DNA of 64,000 nucleotides from Pectobacterium brasiliense (GTDB lineage: Bacteria > Pseudomonadota > Gammaproteobacteria > Enterobacterales > Enterobacteriaceae): the NCBI RefSeq assembly GCF_016950255.1, contig NZ_JACGFN010000001.1, positions 2,728,001 through 2,792,000 of the forward strand, read 5' to 3'. A program made the translations under genes and the position numbers. The notes below the pieces were generated by a model. It saw only the letters and a program-made list of their open reading frames with translations. It was not told where the DNA came from and made no database searches. Below are positions 49,952 through 62,626 of this stretch, in pieces (the first letter of the stretch is position 1; each line of letters opens with the position of its first letter).

Positions 49952-50266
49952 TGTTGTCTCCTGCTGGGTAGTGGCAAAAGCAATGATGTCCTTTTGAGAA
50001 TAGAAGCACATTGTGACAGTTGGGCAGCATTCCCGGCAGCAATAGACTTTTTGTTCTTTCACTCAACATGGTTAAAACGTGTTAGACGCACTATATTCAC
50101 TACAAAAGTAAGACTCGCGACAAAAGTATGCACGCCATGAGTACTATATTCACTTCTGATATAAATAATCACACAACGTGATTTATAAACAGATGTGTTG
50201 TCGCGTAGATTCGTTATTAACAAAAGTTATAAGCACATCGCTGCATACCACTCACAGGAATTCATA
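49952..50266. promoter_or_regulatory. Control region with paired direct repeats and inverted repeat
   Basis: 315 bases between divergent genes. ACTATATTCACT occurs at 50090-50101 and 50143-50154 (53 bases apart, about five helical turns). ACAAAAGTA occurs at 50102-50110 and 50120-50128. An inverted repeat ATCAC-ACAAC-GTGAT is at 50168-50182. The regulator is unknown; control of the downstream binding protein-permease pair is inferred from position. Confidence 0.5.
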
Positions 50267-51034
50267 ATGAAAAAAATACGTTTTGCTCTACTGACCAGCG
50301 CCCTGCTTGCTACCAGCGTATTCGCTCATGCCGATGACCTTAGCGCCATCAAATCCGCAGGGGTTATCAAGTTCGGGACGGAAGGCACCTACGCGCCTTA
50401 TACCTATCATGATAAATCGGGTCAGTTGGTTGGTTTCGATGTGGATATTGGCCGTGCGGTGGCAGAAAAGCTCGGTGTGAAAGCTCAGTTTATTGAAGGA
50501 CGTTGGGACGGTTTAATCGCCGGTATTGATGCCAAGCGCTATGATGCCGTCATCAATCAGGTTGGCGTAACCAAAGAGCGTCAGGTCAAGTATGATTTCT
50601 CTAAGCCTTATATCGATTCCAAAGCGGTGCTGGTTGTCCGTGGCGATAACACCACCCTGAAAGATTTCAGCGATCTGAAAGGCAAAAAATCTGCTCAGAG
50701 CCTGACCAGTAATTACTCTAAACAAGCCACCAGCTACGGTGCGGACATTGTGCCGACGGACGGCTTTAATCAGTCGCTGGATCTGGTGCTCAGCGGCCGT
50801 GCCGACGCCACGTTAAACGACAATCTGTCATTCCTGGATTTCAAAAAGCATAAGCCAGATGCCAACGTGAAGATTGCAGCGACCTCAAAAGACGGCGAGC
50901 CTTCCGCAATTCTGGTACGTAAAAATCAGGCTCCGCTGGTGGAAGCATTGAATAAAGCTCTGGATGAAATTAAAGCAGACGGCACCTATAAAACGATATC
51001 TATGCGATACTTCGGGGAGGATGTTTCTCAATAA
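50267..51034 (+). CDS. Amino acid ABC transporter binding protein (cystine-type family 3)
   Basis: 255 residues from ATG 50267 (MKKIRFALLTSALLATSVFAHA), with CAGGAA upstream. The signal peptide ends at about residue 22. GVIKFGTEGTYAPYTYHD and WDGLIAGIDAKRYDAVINQV mark the family 3 solute-binding proteins and resemble the cystine-binding protein TcyJ/FliY. The ligand, cystine or another amino acid, is not certain. The permease gene follows after 42 bases, but no ATPase gene is attached. Confidence 0.85.
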   Translation: MKKIRFALLTSALLATSVFAHADDLSAIKSAGVIKFGTEGTYAPYTYHDKSGQLVGFDVDIGRAVAEKLGVKAQFIEGRWDGLIAGIDAKRYDAVINQVGVTKERQVKYDFSKPYIDSKAVLVVRGDNTTLKDFSDLKGKKSAQSLTSNYSKQATSYGADIVPTDGFNQSLDLVLSGRADATLNDNLSFLDFKKHKPDANVKIAATSKDGEPSAILVRKNQAPLVEALNKALDEIKADGTYKTISMRYFGEDVSQ

Positions 51035-51076
51035 TCGCACTGTTATCAGCGCATACCGTTATCGGAGCTCGTTTTC

Positions 51077-51742
51077 ATGCCGCCTTGGCTACAACTCATG
51101 GCAGACTCCTTCTGGAGTCTGCTGTCTGCGGGACTTAAATTTACCGTCCCTCTGGCGATTCTGTCTTTCATCTTTGGCTTAGCCCTCGGTATTATCATCG
51201 CGCTGGTTCGCCTTTATGGCCCCAAGCCGCTGAAATGGCTGGGTGATTTCTACGTTTGGGTTATCCGTGGCACACCGTTACTGGTGCAGCTTTTCCTGAT
51301 TTTTTATGGTCTGCCCAGCGCGGGGATTACTCTGGATGCCTTCCCTGCAGCACTTATTGGCTTCACCATCAGCGTGGGCGCTTATAGCTCGGAGATCGTC
51401 CGTGGAGCCATTTTGTCTGTCCCGAAAGGCCAATGGAATGCCGCCTATTCTCTCGGCATGAATGGCAGACAGGCGATTCGCTGGGTCATCTTCCCGCAGT
51501 CCGTTTTCGTGTCGCTGCCGCCGCTCTCCAATACGTTTATTTCCTTAATCAAGGATACGTCGCTGGCCGCCGTGATCACCGTTCCTGAGATGTTTTTATC
51601 GGCTCAGCGCATCGTTTCCGTGACCTATGAACCCTTGATTCTGTATGTCGAGGCTGCGCTGATTTACCTGATGTTTAGCACGGTGCTAAGTCAACTACAG
51701 GTTAAGCTCGAAAAGTATTATCAGCGCCACATCACGCACTAA
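51077..51742 (+). CDS. Amino acid ABC transporter permease (HisM/TcyL type)
   Basis: 221 residues with five predicted membrane segments, the VIRGTPLLVQLFLIFYGLP motif of polar amino acid permeases and the coupling-helix motif GMNGRQAIRWVIFPQ. It pairs with the binding protein upstream. A 10-bp hairpin follows, so the operon seems to end here without an ATPase; a shared ATPase encoded elsewhere is likely. Confidence 0.9.
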   Translation: MPPWLQLMADSFWSLLSAGLKFTVPLAILSFIFGLALGIIIALVRLYGPKPLKWLGDFYVWVIRGTPLLVQLFLIFYGLPSAGITLDAFPAALIGFTISVGAYSSEIVRGAILSVPKGQWNAAYSLGMNGRQAIRWVIFPQSVFVSLPPLSNTFISLIKDTSLAAVITVPEMFLSAQRIVSVTYEPLILYVEAALIYLMFSTVLSQLQVKLEKYYQRHITH

Positions 51743-51751
51743 TATCTCCCG

Positions 51752-51781
51752 CATCAGCCCACGCCATCCGCTGGGCTGATG
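51752..51781 (+). terminator. Hairpin after the permease gene
   Basis: CATCAGCCCA (51752-51761) pairs perfectly over 10 bp with TGGGCTGATG (51772-51781), 9 bases past the permease stop. No U-run follows. Confidence 0.6.
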
Positions 51782-51975
51782 ACATTACCGTGTTCCCAAA
51801 CTCTCCCTGCTCAACAGGCAAACCTGAAGACGCTTCACGATCCTCATTTTGACGCACTAAAAGAGGGCGCATCAGCCTCTTTGCATTTGTCACGGTGCGC
51901 GCCTACCTAATTAGAATTACCCACTTAGATCAATAAGCATTCCTTTTCGTCTTCATTATCAAGCAAATAGAAAAT

Positions 51976-51991
51976 TGGCATTTTATTTGCT
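51976..51991 (+). promoter_or_regulatory. Sigma-54 promoter of aapJQMP
   Basis: TGGCAT-N5-TTGCT matches the sigma-54 consensus TGGCAC-N5-TTGCW at all but one position, with the required GG/GC spacing. It lies 113 bases upstream of the aapJ ATG on the right strand. Nitrogen control through NtrC is expected for such an amino acid importer but I see no clean NtrC site. Confidence 0.65.
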
Positions 51992-52029
51992 TTGCTCTGC
52001 TCACGTCGGCATCCCGACAGACAGGTAGG

Positions 52030-52072
52030 GTGCACCTCATTGTGCACCGCAACACAACGGTGTACTGCAACA
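52030..52072 (+). repeat. GTGCAC motifs in the aapJ leader
   Basis: GTGCAC occurs at 52030 and 52042 (six bases between copies), and a related GTGTAC at 52060. The last two form a 13-base imperfect direct repeat (GTGCACCGCAACA / GTGTACTGCAACA). They lie between the sigma-54 site and the ribosome-binding site. Confidence 0.5.
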
Positions 52073-52103
52073 ACAGCAGATAACTCTAGACGCTAGGATG
52101 ATT

Positions 52104-53129
52104 ATGAAAAGAATAGTGATTTCTACTCTGGTTGCTGGCGCGTCACTCTTTGCCGCAATCAATCAAGCCCATGCGGGTGCAACGCTGGACGCCATTCAGA
52201 AGAAAGGATTTGTGCAATGCGGTATCAGTGATGGTTTGCCCGGCTTTTCCTATGCGGACGCCAGCGGCAAATACTCCGGCATTGATGTTGACGTATGCCG
52301 CGGCCTTGCTGCCGCCGTATTCGGCGATGCTAATAAAGTTAAATACACGCCGCTGACCGCAAAAGAACGCTTCACTGCGTTGCAATCCGGCGAAGTTGAC
52401 GTGCTGTCGCGCAACACGACCTGGACCTCTTCCCGCGATGGCGGCATGGGCATGCTCTTTACTGGCGTCACCTACTACGACGGCATTGGCTTTCTGACGC
52501 ACAACAAAGCGGGCTTAACCAGTGCAAAAGAGCTGGACGGCGCAACCGTCTGTATTCAGGCCGGCACCGATACCGAGCTGAACGTCGCTGACTACTTCAA
52601 GACCCATAAAATGCAGTACACCCCCGTCACGTTCGACCGCTCTGATGAAAGCGCCAAAGCGCTGGAGTCTGGCCGCTGCGATACGTTGGCATCAGACCAG
52701 TCACAGCTGTACGCACTGCGTATCAAGCTGAGCAAACCCGCTGAATTCATCGTTCTGCCAGAGGTGATTTCCAAGGAGCCGCTGGGCCCGGTGGTACGCC
52801 GTGGTGATGAAGAGTGGTTCTCGATCGTACGCTGGACGCTATTCGCTATGCTGAATGCCGAAGAGATGGGTGTGACCTCGAAAAACGTCGATCAACTGGC
52901 AGCAAAACCCACCACGCCAGATATGTCTCACCTGCTGGGTCACGAAGGCAGCTACGGTAAAGATCTCAAATTACCGAACGATTGGGCCTTCAAAATCATC
53001 AAACAGGTCGGCAACTACGGCGAAATCTTCGAGCGTAATGTCGGTATGGGCAGCGAGTTGAAAATTAAGCGCGGCCTGAACGAGCTGTGGAACAAAGGCG
53101 GTATCCAGTACGCGCCAGCGGTACGTTAA
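52104..53129 (+). CDS. aapJ: AapJ, general L-amino acid binding protein
   Basis: 341 residues from ATG 52104 (MKRIVISTLVAGASLFAAINQAHA); TAGGA lies five bases upstream, which favours this start over ATG 52098. The signal peptide ends at about residue 24. GFVQCGISDGLPGFSYAD and VLSRNTTWTSSRDG are characteristic of AapJ/BztA. It binds many L-amino acids for the AapQMP importer. It is the first gene of a four-gene operon behind a sigma-54 promoter. Confidence 0.94.
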   Translation: MKRIVISTLVAGASLFAAINQAHAGATLDAIQKKGFVQCGISDGLPGFSYADASGKYSGIDVDVCRGLAAAVFGDANKVKYTPLTAKERFTALQSGEVDVLSRNTTWTSSRDGGMGMLFTGVTYYDGIGFLTHNKAGLTSAKELDGATVCIQAGTDTELNVADYFKTHKMQYTPVTFDRSDESAKALESGRCDTLASDQSQLYALRIKLSKPAEFIVLPEVISKEPLGPVVRRGDEEWFSIVRWTLFAMLNAEEMGVTSKNVDQLAAKPTTPDMSHLLGHEGSYGKDLKLPNDWAFKIIKQVGNYGEIFERNVGMGSELKIKRGLNELWNKGGIQYAPAVR

Positions 53130-53144
53130 TTATCAGAGAAACCC

Positions 53145-53167
53145 GGGCGCAGTGGATCGCTGCGCCC
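53145..53167 (+). other. Intercistronic hairpin aapJ-aapQ
   Basis: GGGCGCAG (53145-53152), a 7-base loop and CTGCGCCC (53160-53167) form a perfect 8-bp GC-rich stem in the 66-base gap after aapJ. Such hairpins behind binding-protein genes commonly stabilise the upstream mRNA so the binding protein exceeds the permease. Confidence 0.6.
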
Positions 53168-53195
53168 TTCAGCACCCCCGTTTCGAGGTTCAAGC

Positions 53196-54374
53196 ATGCT
53201 ACAACGCCCAACCGTAAAAGGTGATTTATCACTGACTAATCCAGCGGTGCGCGCCTGGCTGTATCAAATTGTCGTTGTTATCGCGGTATTGGCTGTCGCG
53301 GCTTACCTGTTGCACAACACCGTGACCAATCTGTCACAGAGGGGCATCACCTCTGGCTTCGATTTCCTGAATAAAAGCGCCGGCTTTGGCATCGTCCAGC
53401 ACCTGATTGACTATCAACAAGGCGACACCTACGCTCGCATTTTTCTTGTTGGGCTATTCAATACGCTGCTGGTTTCGGCGCTGTGTATCGTGTTTGCGTC
53501 GATTCTCGGCTTCACTGTTGGTCTGGCACGACTGTCCGACAACTGGCTACTACGAAAAATATCTAACGTTTACATCGAGATATTTCGTAATATCCCGCCG
53601 CTATTGCAAATCTTCTTCTGGTATTTTGCCGTACTGCGAAATCTACCGGGGCCACGCCAGTCAATTAGCGCCTTTGATGTCGCCTTTCTTAGCAATCGTG
53701 GTTTCTATCTGCCCTCTCCTGAATGGGGACCGGGTGCGGCGGCATTTTTTCTTTCTCTCATTATTACGCTAGTGGTGACATGGGGTGTTTTCCGGCGTAA
53801 CCAGCGCTATCACGCGTCAACCGGTCAGCCACGCAGAACCTGGCCGCTGACGTTAGGCCTGTTACTTGTGCTGTGTGCACTCAGCCACCTGATTTTCGGC
53901 CCCGCCTTTCACTGGGATATGCCGGAATTAAAAGGGTTTAACTTCCGCGGCGGCATGGTGTTGATCCCTGAACTGGCGGCATTAACCGTCGCCCTGTCGG
54001 TCTACACCTCATCGTTTATCGCCGAGATCATTCGTTCAGGCATCCAATCGGTTTCCCACGGTCAACACGAGGCTGCACGTTCTCTCGGCTTACCGAATCC
54101 CGTCACGCTACGCAAAGTGATTCTCCCACAGGCGCTGCGGGTCATCATTCCGCCACTAACCAGCCAGTACCTCAATATTGTGAAGAACTCGTCGCTGGCG
54201 GCCGCGATTGGCTATCCCGATATGGTGTCGCTGTTCGCGGGAACGGTGCTGAATCAGACAGGTCAGGCTATCGAAACTATCGCTATTACCATGTCGGTCT
54301 ACCTCATTATCAGCCTACTGATTTCGCTGCTGATGAACCTGTATAACCGCAAAATCGCGTTAGTCGAACGCTAG
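53196..54374 (+). CDS. aapQ: AapQ, permease of the general L-amino acid ABC transporter
   Basis: 392 residues with about eight membrane segments. It has the long insert typical of AapQ/BztB between the early segments and the HisM-like core. IEIFRNIPPLLQIFFWYF and SLGLPNPVTLRKVILPQALRVIIPP (coupling region) are conserved. It pairs with AapM, 8 bases downstream. Confidence 0.94.
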   Translation: MLQRPTVKGDLSLTNPAVRAWLYQIVVVIAVLAVAAYLLHNTVTNLSQRGITSGFDFLNKSAGFGIVQHLIDYQQGDTYARIFLVGLFNTLLVSALCIVFASILGFTVGLARLSDNWLLRKISNVYIEIFRNIPPLLQIFFWYFAVLRNLPGPRQSISAFDVAFLSNRGFYLPSPEWGPGAAAFFLSLIITLVVTWGVFRRNQRYHASTGQPRRTWPLTLGLLLVLCALSHLIFGPAFHWDMPELKGFNFRGGMVLIPELAALTVALSVYTSSFIAEIIRSGIQSVSHGQHEAARSLGLPNPVTLRKVILPQALRVIIPPLTSQYLNIVKNSSLAAAIGYPDMVSLFAGTVLNQTGQAIETIAITMSVYLIISLLISLLMNLYNRKIALVER

Positions 54375-54382
54375 AGGACGTC

Positions 54383-55477
54383 ATGACGATGAACCATTAT
54401 ACGCAAGGCCGTCAGTCCCCTCTGTTCAAAGCGATGCAGTGGGCACGGCGTAATCTCTTCTCAAGTATCAGTAATAGCCTGTTAACGCTGTTTTGCCTCT
54501 GGCTATTGTGGGTTGCCATACCGCCGCTGCTCAACTGGGCGATCTTTCAGGCTAACTGGATTGGTACAACTCGTAATGACTGTACGCGTGAGGGGGCCTG
54601 TTGGGTCTTCATTCATGCCAGATTCGGTCATTTCATGTATGGGCTGTATCCAGCAGAGGAAGTCTGGCGCATCAACTTTGCACTCGCCATCGCGCTACTC
54701 AGTATTCTGCCGATGTTCCTGAAAACCATTCCCTATCGCGGACGTTACATTGCCGTCTGGACGGTGGCGTATCCACTTATCGCATGGTGGTTGCTTTACA
54801 GCGGTTTTGGCGGGCTCAGCAGAGTAGAAACCTATCAGTGGGGCGGCTTAACGTTGACGTTGATCATCGCCGCCGTGGGTATCGCCGGTGCGTTACCACT
54901 TGGCATCTTGCTCGCATTAGGCCGCCGCTCCACGCTGCCGATCGTTCGTATGCTTTCCGTTATCTTCATCGAATTCTGGCGCGGCGTACCGCTCATCACT
55001 GTGCTTTTTATGTCATCCGTGATGCTGCCGCTGTTTTTAACGGAAGGCACCACAATCGATAAGCTGCTCAGAGCGCTAGTCGGCGTTATTTTATTCCAGT
55101 CCGCCTATGTTGCAGAAGTGGTTCGCGGTGGCTTGCAGGCGCTACCTAAAGGACAGTATGAAGCCGCTGAATCTCTGGGCTTAGGCTATTGGCGCATGCA
55201 GGGGCTGGTCATCCTCCCGCAAGCGCTGAAAATGGTTATCCCAGGTCTGGTGAATACCATTATTTCTCTCTTTAAAGACACGAGTCTGGTGATCATCATC
55301 GGCCTTTTCGATCTCTTCAGCAGCATCCAACAGGCAACGGTCGATCCCACCTGGCTGGGTATGTCGACAGAAGGCTATGTCTTCGCCGCCATGGTCTATT
55401 GGATTTTCTGTTTCAGCATGTCGCGCTATAGCCAACATCTGGAAAATCGTTTTAACACCGGACACAAGTCACACTGA
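54383..55477 (+). CDS. aapM: AapM, permease of the general L-amino acid ABC transporter
   Basis: 364 residues. A hydrophobic N-terminal part with extra segments is followed by the permease core with [15 protein letters not shown] and [21 protein letters not shown]. It forms the membrane channel with AapQ. It lies 8 bases after aapQ and 8 before aapP. Confidence 0.94.
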   Translation: MTMNHYTQGRQSPLFKAMQWARRNLFSSISNSLLTLFCLWLLWVAIPPLLNWAIFQANWIGTTRNDCTREGACWVFIHARFGHFMYGLYPAEEVWRINFALAIALLSILPMFLKTIPYRGRYIAVWTVAYPLIAWWLLYSGFGGLSRVETYQWGGLTLTLIIAAVGIAGALPLGILLALGRRSTLPIVRMLSVIFIEFWRGVPLITVLFMSSVMLPLFLTEGTTIDKLLRALVGVILFQSAYVAEVVRGGLQALPKGQYEAAESLGLGYWRMQGLVILPQALKMVIPGLVNTIISLFKDTSLVIIIGLFDLFSSIQQATVDPTWLGMSTEGYVFAAMVYWIFCFSMSRYSQHLENRFNTGHKSH

Positions 55478-55485
55478 GGCCATCC

Positions 55486-56247
55486 ATGAATCAGACTGCA
55501 TTAACTCAATCAACCGATCACATGATTACCTTAGAGAATGTGAATAAGTGGTACGGGCAATTTCATGTGCTTAAAGATATTAATTTGCAGGTCCGACAGG
55601 GGGAACGCATTGTGCTGTGTGGTCCTTCCGGCTCGGGGAAATCAACCACCATACGCTGCATTAATCATCTTGAAGAACATCAGCAGGGTCGGATTGTTGT
55701 TGACGGTATTGAATTGAATAACGATTTACGCAACATCGAAAAAATTCGTACTGAAGTCGGCATGGTTTTTCAACACTTCAATCTGTTTCCGCACTTAACC
55801 GTATTGCAAAACTGCACACTGGCGCCATGCTGGGTGCGCCACACACCTAAGAAAGAAGCTGAAGAGTTAGCAATGCACTATCTGGAACGCGTGCGTATTG
55901 CCGCCCATGCGCATAAATTTCCGGGGCAGCTATCTGGAGGCCAGCAACAACGCGTGGCCATCGCACGCTCACTGTGCATGAAGCCCAAGATTATGCTGTT
56001 TGACGAGCCGACGTCTGCGCTGGATCCTGAAATGGTGAAAGAGGTACTCGATACTATGCTTGGGCTGGCGCAGGACGGGATGACGATGCTCTGCGTCACG
56101 CATGAAATGGGGTTCGCAAAAACCGTCGCTGATCGAGTGATCTTTATGGATCAGGGAGAGATCGTGGAACAAGCGCCACCGGATATCTTCTTCTCCAGTC
56201 CTCGTTCAGAGCGTACTCAGGCATTTCTCTCACAAATCCTGCACTAA
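55486..56247 (+). CDS. aapP: AapP, ATPase of the general L-amino acid ABC transporter
   Basis: 253 residues. Walker A GPSGSGKS (46-53), signature [15 protein letters not shown] and Walker [16 protein letters not shown] are intact, as in the HisP/GlnQ type. It powers AapQM and is the last gene of aapJQMP. It might also serve the orphan binding protein-permease pair upstream (inference). Confidence 0.95.
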   Translation: MNQTALTQSTDHMITLENVNKWYGQFHVLKDINLQVRQGERIVLCGPSGSGKSTTIRCINHLEEHQQGRIVVDGIELNNDLRNIEKIRTEVGMVFQHFNLFPHLTVLQNCTLAPCWVRHTPKKEAEELAMHYLERVRIAAHAHKFPGQLSGGQQQRVAIARSLCMKPKIMLFDEPTSALDPEMVKEVLDTMLGLAQDGMTMLCVTHEMGFAKTVADRVIFMDQGEIVEQAPPDIFFSSPRSERTQAFLSQILH

Positions 56248-56260
56248 TCTGAAGTACTCT

Positions 56261-56281
56261 GCCTGCGTGTCCTACGCAGGC
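56261..56281 (+). terminator. Hairpin after aapP
   Basis: GCCTGCGT-GTCCT-ACGCAGGC is a perfect 8-bp stem 13 bases past the aapP stop. A short CTTCCC follows rather than a U-run. Confidence 0.55.
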
Positions 56282-56483
56282 CTTCCCGAACATCGCCATT
56301 ATCATGGATCTCACAGCTCGTGTTATCGCATAACTAACGCAAACTGGATGAGGTAGGAAGGTTTCTTCATCCCAAAAGCTGCCCTATGTCCCGTATTTGC
56401 TACGGCTATCTATCTGATACACCGTAATAAATCCACAACGGTGAGCAGCAAACCGTTGCACATAATCCCAAATTCCCCATAGC

Positions 56484-56513
56484 AAAAAGCCCCTGTCTTT
56501 CGACAGGGGCTTT
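56484..56513 (-). terminator. Intrinsic terminator of the rRNA operon
   Basis: AAAGCCCCTGTC (56487-56498) pairs with GACAGGGGCTTT (56502-56513). Read on the minus strand it ends in TTTTT and lies just past 5S rRNA. Confidence 0.9.
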
Positions 56514-56524
56514 CCACTTGTTTG

Positions 56525-56644
56525 ATGCCTGGCAGTTCCCTACTCTCACATGGGGAAGCCCCACACTACCATCGGCGCTACGGCGTTTCACTTCTGAGTT
56601 CGGCATGGGGTCAGGTGGGACCACCGCGCTATCGCCGCCAGGCA
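56525..56644 (-). rRNA. rrf: 5S ribosomal RNA
   Basis: 120 bases from TGCCTGGCGG (complement of 56635-56644) to the closing complementary end at 56525. The terminal stem pairs and the sequence follows E. coli 5S almost throughout. It is the last gene of the operon. Confidence 0.97.
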
Positions 56645-56782
56645 AATTCTGTTTCATTCCAGCCGTTACTGTGCTGACTTTATCTCTCTTGTCATCACGT
56701 AACCACCAGAACCAATCTCTGAACAAGCTGAACATCGTTCTCTATGAGTCTTTCATCACCCACAAAACACCTTCGGTGTTGT

Positions 56783-59689
<2,907 letters not shown>

Positions 59690-59832
59690 TCACAACCCGA
59701 AGATGTTTCGATTGATTCATCATCGCGCTGCGATTATTTGAGAGACTCATTGACAGGCTGATTCATCATGACCCGCCCGAAGGCAGTCATCAATGTTCAG
59801 CTGTCATGTTTCAATTTTCAGCTTGTTCCAGA

Positions 59833-59845
59833 TTGTTAAAGAGCA
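59833..59845 (-). promoter_or_regulatory. Spacer boxA antitermination signal
   Basis: TGCTCTTTAACAA on the minus strand, in the spacer between tRNA-Glu and 23S. It matches the rRNA boxA that loads NusB-S10 to prevent Rho termination. Confidence 0.85.
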
Positions 59846-59916
59846 ATATCGTAAACATGACTCCGAAGAATCATCTTTAAGATATTCGTGATAATGTCTT
59901 TCACTCATTATCGGAT

Positions 59917-59992
59917 TGGCGTCCCCAAGGGGATTCGAACCCCTGTTACAGCCGTGAAAGGGCAGTGTCCTAGGCCTCTAGACGATGGGGAC
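59917..59992 (-). tRNA. tRNA-Glu (anticodon UUC)
   Basis: 76 bases including the encoded CCA. The acceptor stem GTCCCC / GGGGAC, T-loop GGTTCGAATCC and anticodon loop CCTTTCACG with anticodon TTC are clear. It lies in the 16S-23S spacer, the tRNA-Glu class of enterobacterial rRNA operon. Confidence 0.98.
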
Positions 59993-60132
59993 ACGAAAAA
60001 TCCGCACCAGGTCATAAACCCGGCACGCTCGCGTCAGCATGAGTCTACACTCATGACATCAACAGGTGCGCTTGCTCAGTATTTTCATCAGACAATCTGT
60101 GTGAGCACTTCACGCAACACACATCTTCTTGG

Positions 60133-61674
<1,542 letters not shown>

Positions 61675-61820
61675 AAGATTTGTTTGATTTGCTGAACTCG
61701 TCAGCGATGCTCAAAGAATTAAAACTGTTTATTCGTAATGAATTTACTGTTGTTCACTCTTCAAGACTTTTTTATATCGTTAAGATACGGTCTTGTGAGT
61801 GCCCACACAGATTGTCTGAT

Positions 61821-61837
61821 TAAATTGTTAAAGAGCA
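61821..61837 (-). promoter_or_regulatory. Leader boxA antitermination signal
   Basis: TGCTCTTTAACAATTTA on the minus strand, in the rRNA leader between P2 and 16S. It matches the spacer copy at 59833-59845 over 13 bases. Confidence 0.85.
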
Positions 61838-61867
61838 GTGCCACTTCATCGGTGGCGCGGGCTGCAT

Positions 61868-61895
61868 ATACTATGCTTTTCCGCTGTGAAGTCAA
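61868..61895 (-). promoter_or_regulatory. rRNA promoter P2
   Basis: TTGACT (61890-61895) and TAGTAT (61868-61873) with a 16-base spacer, about 195 bases upstream of 16S, the place of E. coli rrn P2. Confidence 0.8.
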
Positions 61896-61974
61896 GTCAT
61901 TACTGACCGCCTTCGGTGAATCTTTTTCCTGTCACCACAACTGCGTGTCGCTGTTGCCGTGTCAGTGGAGGCGC

Positions 61975-62002
61975 ATTATAGGGACTTCTCGGCCACTGAC
62001 AA
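61975..62002 (-). promoter_or_regulatory. rRNA promoter P1
   Basis: TTGTCA (61997-62002), a 16-base spacer and TATAAT (61975-61980), followed by the GC-rich discriminator GCGCC, as in E. coli rrn P1. An A/T-rich stretch with a TTTTTTT run just upstream fits an UP element. The discriminator predicts ppGpp/DksA control. Fis sites would have to lie within the 63 bases to hemG or inside that gene. Confidence 0.85.
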
Positions 62003-62065
62003 GTGCTAAATGCAAAAAAATGACCGAGTGGGGATTTTTTCAGCAAAGCGCATTAAAAGACGCCG

Positions 62066-62605
62066 TTATGCCGGATTTTTCGCCGCTAATTGAGCGAAAT
62101 CCTGAGCGAAACGGGAAACCTGCTGCCAGTCTGTATATTCAATCTCTTTAGTGCTGTCTGTTTCCCCCCCAGTGATACGCATAATGAGTTGAATCATTAT
62201 CCGATCAAACCAGCGGTAGCGTGGGTAGCGTAGAGCGCCAGCAAACACGCAGCACAAATCCGGCTGCCAGGGAGAATTCAGCAGAAATTTACGCGTATAG
62301 GCATTGGTTTGTATTGTGCGCTTTTCTGGCTTACGCGCAGTGAGGTTCACGGAGAAGAATGCGCTGGGTAGCTGCTGTAGAGAAGTCAGATGCTTATGGA
62401 TAAATTGATTTACCGCAGGATGAAAGCGTCCGTATCGAATTGATGCCCCAATCAAGACCTGATCGTATTGGCTCAGATCGATATCATTCGCATTGAGTAC
62501 GTTAACAACATCGCACTCTAGGGTTCCTTTCAGCGTATTTGCAATATAGGAGGCAATCGCTCTTGTTTGCCCATCCCGACTCGAAAACACGATCAATGCT
62601 TTCAT
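62066..62605 (-). CDS. hemG: HemG, menaquinone-dependent protoporphyrinogen oxidase
   Basis: 179 residues of the long-chain flavodoxin family. The FMN-binding start [20 protein letters not shown] is clear, as are [12 protein letters not shown] and the family insert [15 protein letters not shown]. It oxidises protoporphyrinogen IX in heme synthesis using menaquinone or ubiquinone. The rRNA operon begins right behind it and trkH precedes it, as in E. coli. Confidence 0.95.
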   Translation of the reverse strand: MKALIVFSSRDGQTRAIASYIANTLKGTLECDVVNVLNANDIDLSQYDQVLIGASIRYGRFHPAVNQFIHKHLTSLQQLPSAFFSVNLTARKPEKRTIQTNAYTRKFLLNSPWQPDLCCVFAGALRYPRYRWFDRIMIQLIMRITGGETDSTKEIEYTDWQQVSRFAQDFAQLAAKNPA

Positions 62606-62626
62606 TGTTCTTTATCCTTATGGGGA

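Noticed and set aside
51890..51910. NtrC binding site near the aapJ sigma-54 promoter
   Set aside because: A TGCATT/GGTGCG pair is present, but the spacing is one base too long and two half-site bases differ, so it is too weak to call.
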